Origin: JAPKZH01 sp964537875
GTDB taxonomy: Bacteria > Acidobacteriota > Aminicenantia > Aminicenantales > UBA4085
NCBI GenBank assembly: GCA_964537875.1
Contig: CAZIDN010000003.1
Coordinates: 1-64,000 of the forward strand
Reading direction: 5' to 3'
Length of the DNA stretch: 64,000 nt
Positions 7,623-16,703 of this stretch are shown here, piece by piece. The notes beneath the pieces were generated by a model. That model made no database searches, was not told the origin of the DNA, and saw nothing but the letters and a program-made list of their open reading frames with translations. Position numbers and translations under genes: made by a program. The stretch's first letter is position 1. Every line of letters begins with the position of its first letter.

Positions 7623-8579
7623 TCAGATCAAGATGTCGGTTTGCCAGCCGAGCTTGATGAGCTCGATCTTGGCGGGATCGCTGTTGCCGAGCTTGTGCTT
7701 GGTATCTGCCAGGGCGATATGGTGGGCCGACGTCTCGAACGGGCGGTCCTCGCCGAAATGTTTCAGCCGCTGAGCTTTCAAGATCTGGAGTCCGGTGGCA
7801 TCCACAGCCACGACATCCTGTCCGGCGACGAGTCCTTTATAGGGCCAGAGATATTGTTCGTTAAAGCCGCGCGGTCCGATGTTATGGAAAAGCGGCGTGA
7901 GCATGACCAGGATGTTCAGCTTCGTCCTGTCTTTGACCGGAGGCAGATACCAGATGGAGGCCAGGTCGGCACAGGCGTCGCCATGATAATCGGGACGGTT
8001 GGGGATAAACTGGATATAGTTCTTGATACAACCTCCCATGCCGGCCCAATAATGGGCGCGGGCAGGGCGGGCGTTGATAAGCGCAGTAGCTTGCTGGAAG
8101 ATCGGATTATTCAGCACTCCGCTGTCGGCGATAGCGATTTTGTCTTCAGGGAGACCTGCGTCCATGACTCTCCGCTTGATCGCCTGCTCGACTTCTGCGC
8201 CCGTGGGGAGAGACCGCCAGGAGTTGGTCTTGATCCCGACGATATCCGTGGGCTTGACGATCTTTTTCCAGGCTGCGACCGGGTCCTTCTCGCCGAACAA
8301 TGCCTTTACGGCGTCATCCACCATCTTCTGGATGACTTCGGCGTTGAATTTTTTATCGTCCGTCACCGCATTCTGATCCCGGACAAGAACAACCCGGGAC
8401 TTCTCGGGAGATGCTGTCGATCCCCATTTGCCCGAGGGGATCGGTGAAAAAGGCACGTTTGTAATCGACTCTTCTTTCGGCACCGGGACCGCCCGCGCCG
8501 CGCAGCTGAGCGCTCCCGCCAAAGGAGCGACCGCGGCGGCCCTTAAAAAATCCCTGCGGGTGATGACTTTCTTCTTCAT
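7623..8579 (-). CDS. DUF362 domain protein exported by Tat
   Basis: 318 residues. The N-terminus KKKVITRRDFLRAAAVAPLAGALSCAA has a twin-arginine motif (RRDFLR), and LSC could also serve as a lipobox, so it is exported, possibly as a lipoprotein. The body matches DUF362 proteins by its opening SRVVLVRDQNAV, the central VKPTDIVGIKTNSW, and the GGCIKNYIQF and VDATGLQILK segments. DUF362 proteins are often Fe-S or redox-associated but their reaction is unknown. A GGAGG site precedes the ATG. The gene upstream on the same strand (DUF6599) is also exported, and the two are likely co-expressed. Confidence 0.85.
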   Translation of the reverse strand: MKKKVITRRDFLRAAAVAPLAGALSCAARAVPVPKEESITNVPFSPIPSGKWGSTASPEKSRVVLVRDQNAVTDDKKFNAEVIQKMVDDAVKALFGEKDPVAAWKKIVKPTDIVGIKTNSWRSLPTGAEVEQAIKRRVMDAGLPEDKIAIADSGVLNNPIFQQATALINARPARAHYWAGMGGCIKNYIQFIPNRPDYHGDACADLASIWYLPPVKDRTKLNILVMLTPLFHNIGPRGFNEQYLWPYKGLVAGQDVVAVDATGLQILKAQRLKHFGEDRPFETSAHHIALADTKHKLGNSDPAKIELIKLGWQTDILI

Positions 8580-8702
8580 TGATGTTTCCTCCTTATGACT
8601 CGTTAAATATCATTTCTGCGCTCCTTTTAGCGTAGCCATCCCCTTCACTAAAGCCATGAGATTGCTTTGTCGCAAGGCTCCTCGCAAAGACGATTTATAA
8701 TA

Positions 8703-9680
8703 TTATATTTTAATCTTTTTCTCGACCTCCGCCAGCAAGTCTTTGCCCGCCGCGGCCGTCGAGGCGCTAAAGACAACCGTCAAAAATTTGCCCTTGACGC
8801 GGGCCGCCGTCCACTTCTTGTCCTCGGTTTGGACTAGGCCGGGCTCGACCGCGTCGGGCATGTAGATCTTCGTGAAGCCGGCATAGGCTTGAGAGGCCTT
8901 TTTCGGATCCGCATAGCCGACGAGCAGCAGATAAGTCCGATCTCCTTTTTCGCCCAGTCTGGCCAGGATGGCTTCCGTCGTCTGGTCGAGGTTCAGAATG
9001 TTTCCGTCGCTGACATAGAAGTGATAGTTGAGGATGATATAGTTATGAAAATAATGAACGTTTTTTTGGGAGGCCATTCCGGCCGGCAGGAAATTGAGCA
9101 AGGCCGGCTTCGCCCCGTCTTTTCCGATCGCCGCCGCGATATGCTTTCCAAGGGCCGTCAAGGCTTGTTTCGCCTCGGACGTTTCGGCCTCGGCCATGAG
9201 CGAGATGAAATAGCGGTCTCTCCAGAAGGACAAGAGGCCGCTCTTGTACGTGCTTCCCTGGCCGATCCCCCAATCGTCGCCTTCAAGGTCATGGGTAAAA
9301 ACACCGAAGGCATCTCGGGAGGATCCCATATCGAATAAATCCACGAGGATGTCCGGCTGGCCGTCTTTCTTCAAGCGGCGGGCGAACAGCCGCTGGAAGT
9401 TATAGGCCCGGTAGACTTCGCCGCCGCCGTCGATATAGTCAAAGATTGTCTGGGGATCGAACCACTGGTCATCGCCGGCTGTCGTCCAGCCAAGTAGATC
9501 TTCAGGCAGGAATGCCGGCAGGTCACGTTTTTCCATGGTTTTGTCTTGGCCCATGACGGCAGCCCCTCCCACAACAAAAAAAATGAGGATAGTGACGAAG
9601 ACCCTGTTTCGCACAAAAATGATATTATCAAAGCTCATTTGATTTTTAAAGAATAAAAAAAATTTGGCCAAGAGGGCCAT
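8703..9680 (-). CDS. Exported DUF6599-like protein
   Basis: Up to 325 residues; the true start may be the ATG at 9638 (MSFDNIIFVRNR), which gives a cleaner signal segment (VFVTILIFFVVGGAAVMG). After that comes LPEDLLGWTTAGDDQWFDPQTIFDYIDGGGEVYRAYNF, the hallmark of the DUF6599 family. There are no cysteines in the mature part and no haem motifs. The DUF362 gene follows on the same strand after 124 bases. The function of this family is unknown; an envelope role is inferred from the signal. Confidence 0.75.
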   Translation of the reverse strand: MALLAKFFLFFKNQMSFDNIIFVRNRVFVTILIFFVVGGAAVMGQDKTMEKRDLPAFLPEDLLGWTTAGDDQWFDPQTIFDYIDGGGEVYRAYNFQRLFARRLKKDGQPDILVDLFDMGSSRDAFGVFTHDLEGDDWGIGQGSTYKSGLLSFWRDRYFISLMAEAETSEAKQALTALGKHIAAAIGKDGAKPALLNFLPAGMASQKNVHYFHNYIILNYHFYVSDGNILNLDQTTEAILARLGEKGDRTYLLLVGYADPKKASQAYAGFTKIYMPDAVEPGLVQTEDKKWTAARVKGKFLTVVFSASTAAAGKDLLAEVEKKIKI

Positions 9681-9758
9681 CTTTCCATAATGACATTCTT
9701 GGCGATTTATCGTTGGCCCTTTTTCGCCGACCCAAAAGGAATCAGGGTTCTCGGCGCT

Positions 9759-12116
9759 TTATCGGCGATTCCTTCTCTGGATTTTCAACCCGGCGCTGAC
9801 ATATTTTCGCAAGAATTTCACGGCCTCATCCGAGCGGCGGAACGCGGGAATCCCGGCCTGCTCGAGATGGGCGGCCATGGGATCATAATCCGCCCCGGCG
9901 TCGATGTTGACCACAAACGGCTTCTCCGTCGTCCGGAAGAGCTCGATCAGGCGCGAGGATGTGCTTTCGGGATTGTAAATGCTCTCGACATACCCGTCTC
10001 CCGGCGGTAGCGTCTGCATGGCCATCGTCATCGGCACGGGCGATATGACGCCACAGTCCACGTTCGGATCTTCAAGCATCGCCCTGGCGGACTCGACAAA
10101 AACCTCGTCGTCGGCCATCGGCGTGATATCGAGAGGATTTTTGATGTCCTGGAGGCGGTCGATGCCGAGCGGTCCCAGGATCCTCGAGAGTCGCTCTTTG
10201 GTAGCGTCCGTAAAAAAAGCCAGCTCCAACCTTTCCCGGTTCTTGATGCTGTCCGCCATGATGACGCTTTCAAAGCCAGCGTTGCTGATCAGGCCGATGC
10301 GATTCCCAGAGAAGCTTTTTCCGGCCAGGCCCATCAAGCCCTTGATAAAGCTTTCGAACTCGAAAAGGCTGTCGGCCACGATGACGCCGGCCTGCTCGAG
10401 CACCGCCCGGCAGACATTGTAGTCGCCGGCTACGGAGGCGGTGTGGCTCGAGGTAGCCAGCCGTCCTTCCGGCGTCCGGCCGCTTTTATAGAGGACGATC
10501 GACCGGCCCTTTTTGCGGAGGATTCCCGAAGCCGCCTCGGCGAGCGCATACCCATCGCCCGGCTTAAAACCTTCGACATAAACCGCAAACACTTTGGCCT
10601 CGTCCTCGCCCTCGAGATAGTGAAGATAATCAGAGACGCGCAGGTCGATTTGATTGCCGAGCGAGATCGCGTAGAGGGGCTCATACCGCTGAAGCTTGCT
10701 GATCCGCGAGACCATAAACGCGCCGCTCTGGCTGATGTAGACCAGGTTCGACGGCGGATTTTTGGGCCACTTCAATTTATATTCGGGGATGAATGTCGTG
10801 TCGTACCGTCCAGGCTTGGAATAGATGCCGAGGCAGTTGCCTCCGTTGACGGCGGGCGTGAGCTTGCCTTGCTTGCGGCTCTCGGCGATGAGGCCGACGA
10901 TTTTCTCCTCCAAGCCTTGGCTGCCCGTCTTCTCGCCAAGGCCGCCGGCGATGATGATCACAGAGCGGGCCTTGCCGTGTTTGATCAGGTCGGCCATGAC
11001 TTCATAGCTCTGCTCGGCGGCCAGGGTCAGCACAAAAAGGTCTACGGTCACAGGCAGCTCGGCTACGCCCGGAACGCAACGGCAGCCCTCGATCTCGGAG
11101 ATTCCCGGTTTGACGACAAAAACCTTTTCGCGGGGAAAGCCCTGCCTCAGAATATTATTCAATATGATATGACCGAGGTTCATCCGTTCGGAAACTCCGA
11201 TCACGGCGATGGATCTCGGACGGAGAAGATGTCCGATCGCGGCGATCGGCCGGTCCTTGATGGAAACATGGGAGCGTGAAAAGCGGCACAGGCCGTCGAG
11301 AGGGATGAGTTTTCCCGCTCGGATCACAAACGGATTCACCTCGGCTTCCTCGATGACGAAACGGTTGCCCGGTTTGAACGGAGAATAGTGTGCCGCCAGC
11401 TCAAGAAAACGAAAATAGGTGTCCCGCAGCTCCGGCAGGGCCAGGGCCGGCGCTTTCCCGCGGAAGGGCTTGACAAGCTTGTCGTAGACGGCAAGCGGCT
11501 CGAAGTGGGGCAGGATGTCTTTTTTCTGAAGAAGGTGAGCGGAGCCGATCGATGCCGCCTTTCCCTCTTGGATCCTTTCGCTCAGGTATTCCACTTCCAC
11601 GCCGCCGGCGCCCATGGTGAGGATGGGGCCAAACTCCCGGGAATTGCGGATGCCCATGAGCAGTTCGGAACCGAAGCCGAATTTCTCGTACTGGACTTTT
11701 TCCAAGACGAGAATGCCGCGGATGGCCTCAACAATGGCCGGCTGCGAGAGGGAGCGGACGGATCCTTTCTTTTCAAACTTGCCAGCCCAATCCTGAAATT
11801 TTCCGGGAACGGCTGCCAGCATCTTTTTACAACCGGCATTGACGGCGGCCGGATTGTTTTTGACAAACATCACGCCGCCGACATCGGTTTTATGGAGGAT
11901 ACGGGGAGAGACGACCTTGAGGACGAGCTCGGGGCTTCTCAAGCCGGCCAGGTCCGCCCTGTCGATCTTTTTCCCTTTTGCCACGAAAATGAATTTAGGC
12001 GTGCGGAGACCGGCCTGTCTTAACATCCGGTAGACTTCATGCTCGAGCAAAAAATTGCGCCCGTCTTTCTCGGCCCTCTCGAAGATCCTGTCGATATTCT
12101 TAAATTTGATTTTCAT
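9759..12116 (-). CDS. ADP-forming acyl-CoA synthetase (fused beta-alpha subunits)
   Basis: 785 residues from ATG 12116, which has AAGGA upstream; a longer frame to 12362 runs into a repeat and is rejected. The N-terminal ~230 residues are an ATP-grasp subunit (HEVYRMLRQAGLRTPKF, LVLKVVSPRILHKTDVGGV, ILVLEKV). A CoA-binding Rossmann domain follows (PRSIAVIGVSERMNLG), then succinyl-CoA-ligase-like domains with the SHTAS motif that carries the phospho-histidine. The enzyme converts acyl-CoA, ADP and phosphate to acid, CoA and ATP. Its place after iorB-iorA on one strand suggests it harvests ATP from aryl-CoA made from aromatic 2-oxo acids. The substrate is inferred. Confidence 0.9.
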   Translation of the reverse strand: MKIKFKNIDRIFERAEKDGRNFLLEHEVYRMLRQAGLRTPKFIFVAKGKKIDRADLAGLRSPELVLKVVSPRILHKTDVGGVMFVKNNPAAVNAGCKKMLAAVPGKFQDWAGKFEKKGSVRSLSQPAIVEAIRGILVLEKVQYEKFGFGSELLMGIRNSREFGPILTMGAGGVEVEYLSERIQEGKAASIGSAHLLQKKDILPHFEPLAVYDKLVKPFRGKAPALALPELRDTYFRFLELAAHYSPFKPGNRFVIEEAEVNPFVIRAGKLIPLDGLCRFSRSHVSIKDRPIAAIGHLLRPRSIAVIGVSERMNLGHIILNNILRQGFPREKVFVVKPGISEIEGCRCVPGVAELPVTVDLFVLTLAAEQSYEVMADLIKHGKARSVIIIAGGLGEKTGSQGLEEKIVGLIAESRKQGKLTPAVNGGNCLGIYSKPGRYDTTFIPEYKLKWPKNPPSNLVYISQSGAFMVSRISKLQRYEPLYAISLGNQIDLRVSDYLHYLEGEDEAKVFAVYVEGFKPGDGYALAEAASGILRKKGRSIVLYKSGRTPEGRLATSSHTASVAGDYNVCRAVLEQAGVIVADSLFEFESFIKGLMGLAGKSFSGNRIGLISNAGFESVIMADSIKNRERLELAFFTDATKERLSRILGPLGIDRLQDIKNPLDITPMADDEVFVESARAMLEDPNVDCGVISPVPMTMAMQTLPPGDGYVESIYNPESTSSRLIELFRTTEKPFVVNIDAGADYDPMAAHLEQAGIPAFRRSDEAVKFLRKYVSAGLKIQRRNRR

Positions 12117-12157
12117 GATGGAATCCTTATGGCCATAGCCAGGCGTTTTTCGCCTTG

Positions 12158-12236
12158 GCAATCCGACGCAGCCATCTCTCGCGCGGCAAGAGGAGATTCC
12201 TCGCTTTGCTCGGAATGGCCATGCGCGTCGGATTGC
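12158..12236. repeat. Nested palindromic intergenic element
   Basis: Perfect 12-bp arms GCAATCCGACGC (12158-12169) and its reverse complement (12225-12236) enclose an inner hairpin with ATTCC/GGAAT arms around TCGCTTTGCTC. It resembles the common 'gcttcgct' style intergenic palindromes of many genomes. It lies between iorB and the acyl-CoA synthetase gene. Confidence 0.65.
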
Positions 12237-12264
12237 TCCTTCACGATGCTCCCCGCAACGACGT

Positions 12265-12852
12265 CTAATATCCCGCGGCTCGCCGGCCCAGCTCAAAGGC
12301 CTCCAGGTTTGCCTCAAGGATGAGCTCGCCCCGCGGCGCAAAAAGAACGCGGATATATTCAAGCAGGCTCTCCTCCCTGAGGATCAAAAATTTCGAGGCA
12401 GCGCCCAGCATCACCGTGTTTTGGGTCCGGCTCGAGCCCGCTTCCTTGGCCAGCTTTTCGGAGTCGACGATGATGCTCCCTCTTATACTTTGGAGCCTCA
12501 CCAGGAGGCCCTCCCTGTCCGGATAATCAGGAATATTGATATAGGGCGTGCTGCTCGTGACGACGATGCCTTCGGGCCGGAGATAATCCAAATAGCGCAG
12601 CGCTTCAAGAGGTTCTACGCTCAGGATCATGTCCGCTTCGCCGCGCGGGATCAGGTCGCTCCATATCCTGTCCTTCGACAGCCGCAGGTGCGATTGGACG
12701 GCTCCTCCCCTCTGGGCCATGCCGTGGACTTCGGCCTGTTTGATGAAGAGCCCTTCTTTGAGGGCGGCGTTGTCGATCACGGTGGCGATGGACAAGATGC
12801 CTTGTCCGCCCACCCCCGCTAAAATGATGTCCTGTTTTCTCCGCGGCTTCAT
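12265..12852 (-). CDS. iorB: Indolepyruvate:ferredoxin oxidoreductase, beta subunit
   Basis: 195 residues from ATG 12852. The frame is open to 12888, but that would lie inside iorA; the chosen ATG follows the iorA stop closely, with GAGGTGAG upstream. The gamma-type domain is marked by IILAGVGGQGILSIATVI and AEVHGMAQRGGAVQSHLRL. With IorA it oxidatively decarboxylates aryl pyruvates (from Trp, Tyr and Phe transamination) to aryl-CoA, reducing ferredoxin in the cytoplasm. It lies directly after iorA, and the ADP-forming acyl-CoA synthetase follows. Confidence 0.93.
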   Translation of the reverse strand: MKPRRKQDIILAGVGGQGILSIATVIDNAALKEGLFIKQAEVHGMAQRGGAVQSHLRLSKDRIWSDLIPRGEADMILSVEPLEALRYLDYLRPEGIVVTSSTPYINIPDYPDREGLLVRLQSIRGSIIVDSEKLAKEAGSSRTQNTVMLGAASKFLILREESLLEYIRVLFAPRGELILEANLEAFELGRRAAGY

Positions 12853-12856
12853 CGTC

Positions 12857-14452
12857 TCACCTCTTCCTCTTCTTGCGGGCCTCTTCAAGGCATTCCCGAA
12901 CCGCGACGATCACCGAGATTCCCGGGTGGGCGATTTCTTCCTTGATGACCTGGGCGTTTTTATCCAAGTACTTTGGCAAAGGTTCGATCACCCGGATGTG
13001 CTCTTTGGGGACCCCCACCCCCTCGATGATCTTCAGAAGCCTTTCTCCCGAGGCGAAGCTCGGCTGGCCTCCCGTCATCGCCACCGTGCAGTTGTCCAGA
13101 ATGATGAGGACCATGTTCGTGTTGAAGGCCGCCGCGCCGAGGAGCGGCGTGATGCCGGAATGCCCAAACGTCGAATCTCCGATGACGGCGATCGAAGGAT
13201 GGATGCCGGCCTCGGCCCCGCCCTTGGCCATGCCGACGCTCGCGCCCATGCAGACGCAGGTGTTGACCGCGTTGTAGGGCGGATAATAGCCGAGCGTGTA
13301 GCAGCCGATGTCGCTGAAGACATTAGACCGCTCATACCCTTCCAGGGCTTTCTTCAAGGCATTGAAAGTATCGGCGTGGGGGCAGCCCTGGCAGAGCTGT
13401 GGCGGCCGCCCGGCCAGCTTGAAATCCCCGAGCTGCCGCAGTGGGAGCGGCTTGAGGTCCATGGCCCGACGGACGATCTCTGGAGAAAGCTCTCCGGAAA
13501 GCGGAAGGTGCCCGCTGAGCTTGCCGATCAGATTTTTCCCCGCGACGCCGAAGAGCCCCTTGAGGCTTCTCTCGATCAACGGATAACCCTCTTCTGCCAC
13601 CAAGATGGTCTCGGCATGGTCGATAAGCGTCTTCATCTTGTCCTCGGGAATGGGATAAGTCGAAACCTTTAGGATCGAGGGCTTCTCCTTCGCGCCCTGG
13701 AGATTTTCCAGCACATAATTATAAGCGATGCCGGAGGCGATGATCCCGAGTCGTGTGTTTTTTGGGTTTATCTCCAGCCGGTTGAACGCCGAGGCATTAG
13801 AGAACTGGATCAGCTTGGCCTGCAGGTCAAGGATCCTCCGGAACCGGGTCCGGGCATTCGCCGGGAGGAGAGTCCAGCACTGGCGTGCACCAAGATGGAG
13901 GTCGTTCGGCCGGCGCGGCTCACGAGGTTCGACGCCGGACCGGCTGTGGGAAAGCCGCGTCACCATCCTGATCATGACCGGGATATTCATGTCTTCCGAA
14001 AAATTGAAAGCCTGGCGAGTCATGTCGTAGGCTTCCTGGTGGTCAGAAGGCTCAAAACAGAAAATCTGGGCGAACTGGGCGAAAAAGCGGCTGTCCTGCT
14101 CGTTCTGCGAGCTGTGCATGCTGGGATCGTCGGCCACGGCCACGACGAAGCCGCCGTTGGCCCCGGTCAGAGACGAGCTCATAAACGGGTCGGCCGCGAC
14201 GTTCAGGCCGACATGCTTCATCGAGACCAGCGCCCGTCTTCCGGCAAAAGAAACGCCGAGGGCTTCTTCGTAGGCCACTTTTTCATTCACGGACCAAGAG
14301 GCGATGAAACCATGGCTTTCCTGAGCAACTTTGACCAGGTATTCCATGATTTCCGAAGCGGGCGTTCCTGGATAGGAATAGGCCGCCGTCAGACCGGCAT
14401 GGATCGCGCCGAGGGCCACGGCCTCATCGCCGAGCAATATTTCTTTATTCAT
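12857..14452 (-). CDS. iorA: Indolepyruvate:ferredoxin oxidoreductase, alpha subunit lacking the ferredoxin domain
   Basis: 531 residues. The N-terminal pyrimidine-binding domain opens with LLGDEAVALGAIHAGLTAAYSYPGTPASEI, and the C-terminal TPP domain has CPHAD, GCYTLG, CMGASVGMAKG and GDSTFGHSGI...LDNCTVAMTGGQ. Characterised IorA proteins exceed 600 residues and end in a domain with two [4Fe-4S] clusters; here the chain stops at RECLEEARKKRKR and iorB begins at once, so that domain is missing. Electrons must leave through another protein, or the clusters are supplied separately. Divergent from the Rrf2 regulator gene across 253 bases. Confidence 0.92.
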   Translation of the reverse strand: MNKEILLGDEAVALGAIHAGLTAAYSYPGTPASEIMEYLVKVAQESHGFIASWSVNEKVAYEEALGVSFAGRRALVSMKHVGLNVAADPFMSSSLTGANGGFVVAVADDPSMHSSQNEQDSRFFAQFAQIFCFEPSDHQEAYDMTRQAFNFSEDMNIPVMIRMVTRLSHSRSGVEPREPRRPNDLHLGARQCWTLLPANARTRFRRILDLQAKLIQFSNASAFNRLEINPKNTRLGIIASGIAYNYVLENLQGAKEKPSILKVSTYPIPEDKMKTLIDHAETILVAEEGYPLIERSLKGLFGVAGKNLIGKLSGHLPLSGELSPEIVRRAMDLKPLPLRQLGDFKLAGRPPQLCQGCPHADTFNALKKALEGYERSNVFSDIGCYTLGYYPPYNAVNTCVCMGASVGMAKGGAEAGIHPSIAVIGDSTFGHSGITPLLGAAAFNTNMVLIILDNCTVAMTGGQPSFASGERLLKIIEGVGVPKEHIRVIEPLPKYLDKNAQVIKEEIAHPGISVIVAVRECLEEARKKRKR

Positions 14453-14527
14453 CCGATGACTCCGTCAGTCTCAAAGTCCCAAAGGACACCCTATTTTCTA
14501 ACCTCACTCGCAAAGTGTCAAGCTGGA

Positions 14528-14574
14528 CACTCTTGGAAGGAAACCCTTGCTTAGGGTTTCCTTCCAATGCTCGT
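14528..14574 (+). repeat. Left end of modular hairpin repeat (truncated copy)
   Basis: Begins CACTCTTGGAAGGAAACCC and forms a hairpin with GGGTTTCCTTCCAA. It aligns with the first ~46 bases of the full element at 49739 and then stops. It occupies the divergent iorA/Rrf2 intergenic region. Confidence 0.75.
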
Positions 14575-14630
14575 CAAATCCCTTTAATTTCCCCTATTCC
14601 AATTAATTCTATAAAACCTATAAAATTATG

Positions 14631-14659
14631 TTGAAATATTTTTCCGCCTGGGATAAGAT
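14631..14659 (+). promoter_or_regulatory. Sigma-70 promoter for the Rrf2 regulator
   Basis: TTGAAA (14631-14636), a 17-base spacer and TAAGAT (14654-14659). It lies 47 bases before the Rrf2 start codon, in an AT-rich stretch that could hold an autoregulatory site. Confidence 0.6.
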
Positions 14660-14705
14660 GGGCGTGTCCACTTAGGATTTTGAGCATTTCGTAAAGGAGT
14701 CTTTC

Positions 14706-15161
14706 ATGATAAAGCTATCGACAAAAGGAAGATACGGCACCCGACTCATGCTCAATCTCGCCCGCCATTATAAAAATGACCAGCAGGCCGTGATCCTCAA
14801 AAGCGTCGCGGAAGATGAGGCGATCTCGATCCGCTATCTTGAGCAGATCATCATCCCCCTCAAAATCAACCACCTCGTCAAAAGCATCCGGGGCGCGGGC
14901 GGCGGCTACATGCTCGCCCGGAAGCCCTCTGAGATCAGGGTCTGTGACATCCTCCAGGCCCTGGAAGGGTCCTGCAGCCTCGTCGAGTGCGTCGAGGACG
15001 AGACCTTCTGCGACAAGATCAAGACATGCGGGACCTATGAGATCTGGAAGGCGGCCACGGAGCTGCTCAAGAACTATTTCGACCGCATCACCCTCCAAGA
15101 CATCCTGGAAATATCGGATAAAAAGCTCGCCGCGGCCAAAAAGAAAAGCAAGGCGAAATAA
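14706..15161 (+). CDS. Rrf2-family transcriptional regulator (IscR-like, probable Fe-S sensor)
   Basis: 151 residues starting MIKLSTKGRYGTRLMLNLA, the typical Rrf2 winged-helix N-terminus, with AISIRYLEQIIIPLKINHLVKSIRGAGGGYMLAR as the recognition helix and wing. Three to four cysteines in CSLVECVEDETFCDKIKTC sit where IscR-type members bind a [2Fe-2S] cluster, so redox or Fe-S sensing is likely. AAGGAG precedes the ATG. It sits between the divergent ior/acyl-CoA synthetase operon and a redox-sensing two-component pair. Its targets are unknown; autoregulation from the divergent region is plausible. Confidence 0.92.
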   Translation: MIKLSTKGRYGTRLMLNLARHYKNDQQAVILKSVAEDEAISIRYLEQIIIPLKINHLVKSIRGAGGGYMLARKPSEIRVCDILQALEGSCSLVECVEDETFCDKIKTCGTYEIWKAATELLKNYFDRITLQDILEISDKKLAAAKKKSKAK

Positions 15162-15219
15162 TCCGAGCTCCGTTTTTTTCCGACGATGATCATTTAATCC
15201 CCACATCCCTTCTCAGGCG

Positions 15220-16701
15220 ATGAGACATCCCAAAAACTGGAACCTGCGGAGCAAGGTCCTCCTCCACATCATCGTCTTCGGGGCGTCCGCGGCCATCATT
15301 CTGACGTTTATCTATATCCGGACGGAAAAATGGCTTATCCAAGCCGCCAGCCGGCAGAAAATTCAAATCGTCAGCTCGCTGGTCAATGCCAGTCTTTTTC
15401 GAGCCATGAAAGCCGGCCACGAGCAGGAAGTCCAGTCCATCATGCAGGAGATCGCTTCTTCGGCGGCCATCCAGACCATCCGCATATTATCCCCGCAGGG
15501 CAAGGTCTTGCGTTCGACGCAAGGTCAAGAGATCGGGGCCGCCGCCGACGGGCAGATCCAAAAAAGCCTGAGGGGATTTCTGTCTCGAAACATCCCCTCT
15601 GAAATCTCGATGGTCAAGGCGAAATCGTTGGCCCAAAGCTTCATCCTCCTCGAGAACAAAAAAGAATGCCTAGGCTGCCATGCCCCGACGGAAAAAATCA
15701 CCGGCATCCTGGAAGTGGAGGTCGACAATTCCGCTGCCGAGTCCTCCCTGAGGAAAAACCAATGGAAAGGGCTGGTTGCGGCCCTAGCCGCACTCTCGCT
15801 CCTGACCTTCATCATCCTGCGTCTTTTCGAGCGGATCATCAACCGTCCCATTTCTCAGCTCAAAAAGAACATGGAATCCTACCAGGTGGGCCACCTGGCG
15901 CCGTCGCCGGCGGCCGTCAAACATGACGAAATCGGGAGCCTTGTTGAAAGCTTCCGCCTCATGGTCGGACGGCTCGAAGAGGCCCATCGGAAAATCGAAG
16001 ATCTCTACAACCAGCGGATCGAAAAGGCGGAACACCTGGCGGCCTTCGGAGAGCTGGCGGCCGGCCTGGTTCATGACGTCAAGAACCCGCTGTCCGGAAT
16101 CCGGGGAGCTATCGAGATCATCGACCAAAAAACGCCGCCGTCCGACCCCCAAAAAGAGATCTTCGGAGAAGTCCTTATCCAGACGGATAAAATCATCACC
16201 ATCCTCCAGGATGCGCTGGATTATGCAAAACCCAGCGCCGCCAATTTTCGATTCGTCAACCCCAACCTCTGCGCCGAAAATGCCATCCGGCTGGCCGAGA
16301 CCCAGTTGAAAGGAAAAGAGATCCGCCTTCAATTCCAAGGTCTCGAGCCCGAGAGTCGGTTCTATCTGGATCCGGACAAGATCCAGGACGTCCTCCTGAA
16401 CTTGATCCTCAACAGCATTTCTGCTATACAGAAAAAAGGTCAGATCGAGATCCGCATGCAACAGGGCCCCGGCAAAGAACTCCGGATTCGTGTTTCCGAT
16501 GATGGGCACGGGATCCCGGAAGCGCATCGGGACCAGATCTTCAACCCCTTCTTCTCGACAAAAAAGGAAGGGACGGGCCTGGGGCTTTCGATCTGCAAGA
16601 GAATCATCGAAATCCACGGAGGGAGCATTCGGGTGGAGAGCCAAGTCGGCAGAGGAACGACCTTCTTTATCGAAATCCCCCCGTCCCCCGCTGGCCGTTG
16701 A
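15220..16701 (+). CDS. Sensor histidine kinase with c-type haem motif in the periplasmic domain
   Basis: 493 residues. TM1 lies near residues 15-33 and TM2 near 188-206, enclosing a ~150-residue periplasmic domain that carries KECLGCHAPTEK: a single CxxCH haem site at about residue 150. A HAMP segment follows, then the H-box HDVKNPLSG (His near 285), the N-box LNLILNSISAI, and DDGHGIPE and GTGLGLSICKRI of the ATPase domain. A haem in this place would let the kinase sense redox state, oxygen or another ligand outside the membrane. Its stop overlaps the region of the sigma-54 regulator start, so the two are a pair. Cytochrome c assembly genes follow downstream. Confidence 0.92.
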   Translation: MRHPKNWNLRSKVLLHIIVFGASAAIILTFIYIRTEKWLIQAASRQKIQIVSSLVNASLFRAMKAGHEQEVQSIMQEIASSAAIQTIRILSPQGKVLRSTQGQEIGAAADGQIQKSLRGFLSRNIPSEISMVKAKSLAQSFILLENKKECLGCHAPTEKITGILEVEVDNSAAESSLRKNQWKGLVAALAALSLLTFIILRLFERIINRPISQLKKNMESYQVGHLAPSPAAVKHDEIGSLVESFRLMVGRLEEAHRKIEDLYNQRIEKAEHLAAFGELAAGLVHDVKNPLSGIRGAIEIIDQKTPPSDPQKEIFGEVLIQTDKIITILQDALDYAKPSAANFRFVNPNLCAENAIRLAETQLKGKEIRLQFQGLEPESRFYLDPDKIQDVLLNLILNSISAIQKKGQIEIRMQQGPGKELRIRVSDDGHGIPEAHRDQIFNPFFSTKKEGTGLGLSICKRIIEIHGGSIRVESQVGRGTTFFIEIPPSPAGR

Positions 16702-16703
16702 GT

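Noticed and set aside
12117..12362. N-terminal extension of the acyl-CoA synthetase frame
   Set aside because: It covers the nested palindrome and overlaps iorB; ATG 12116 has a ribosome site and begins the known domain.
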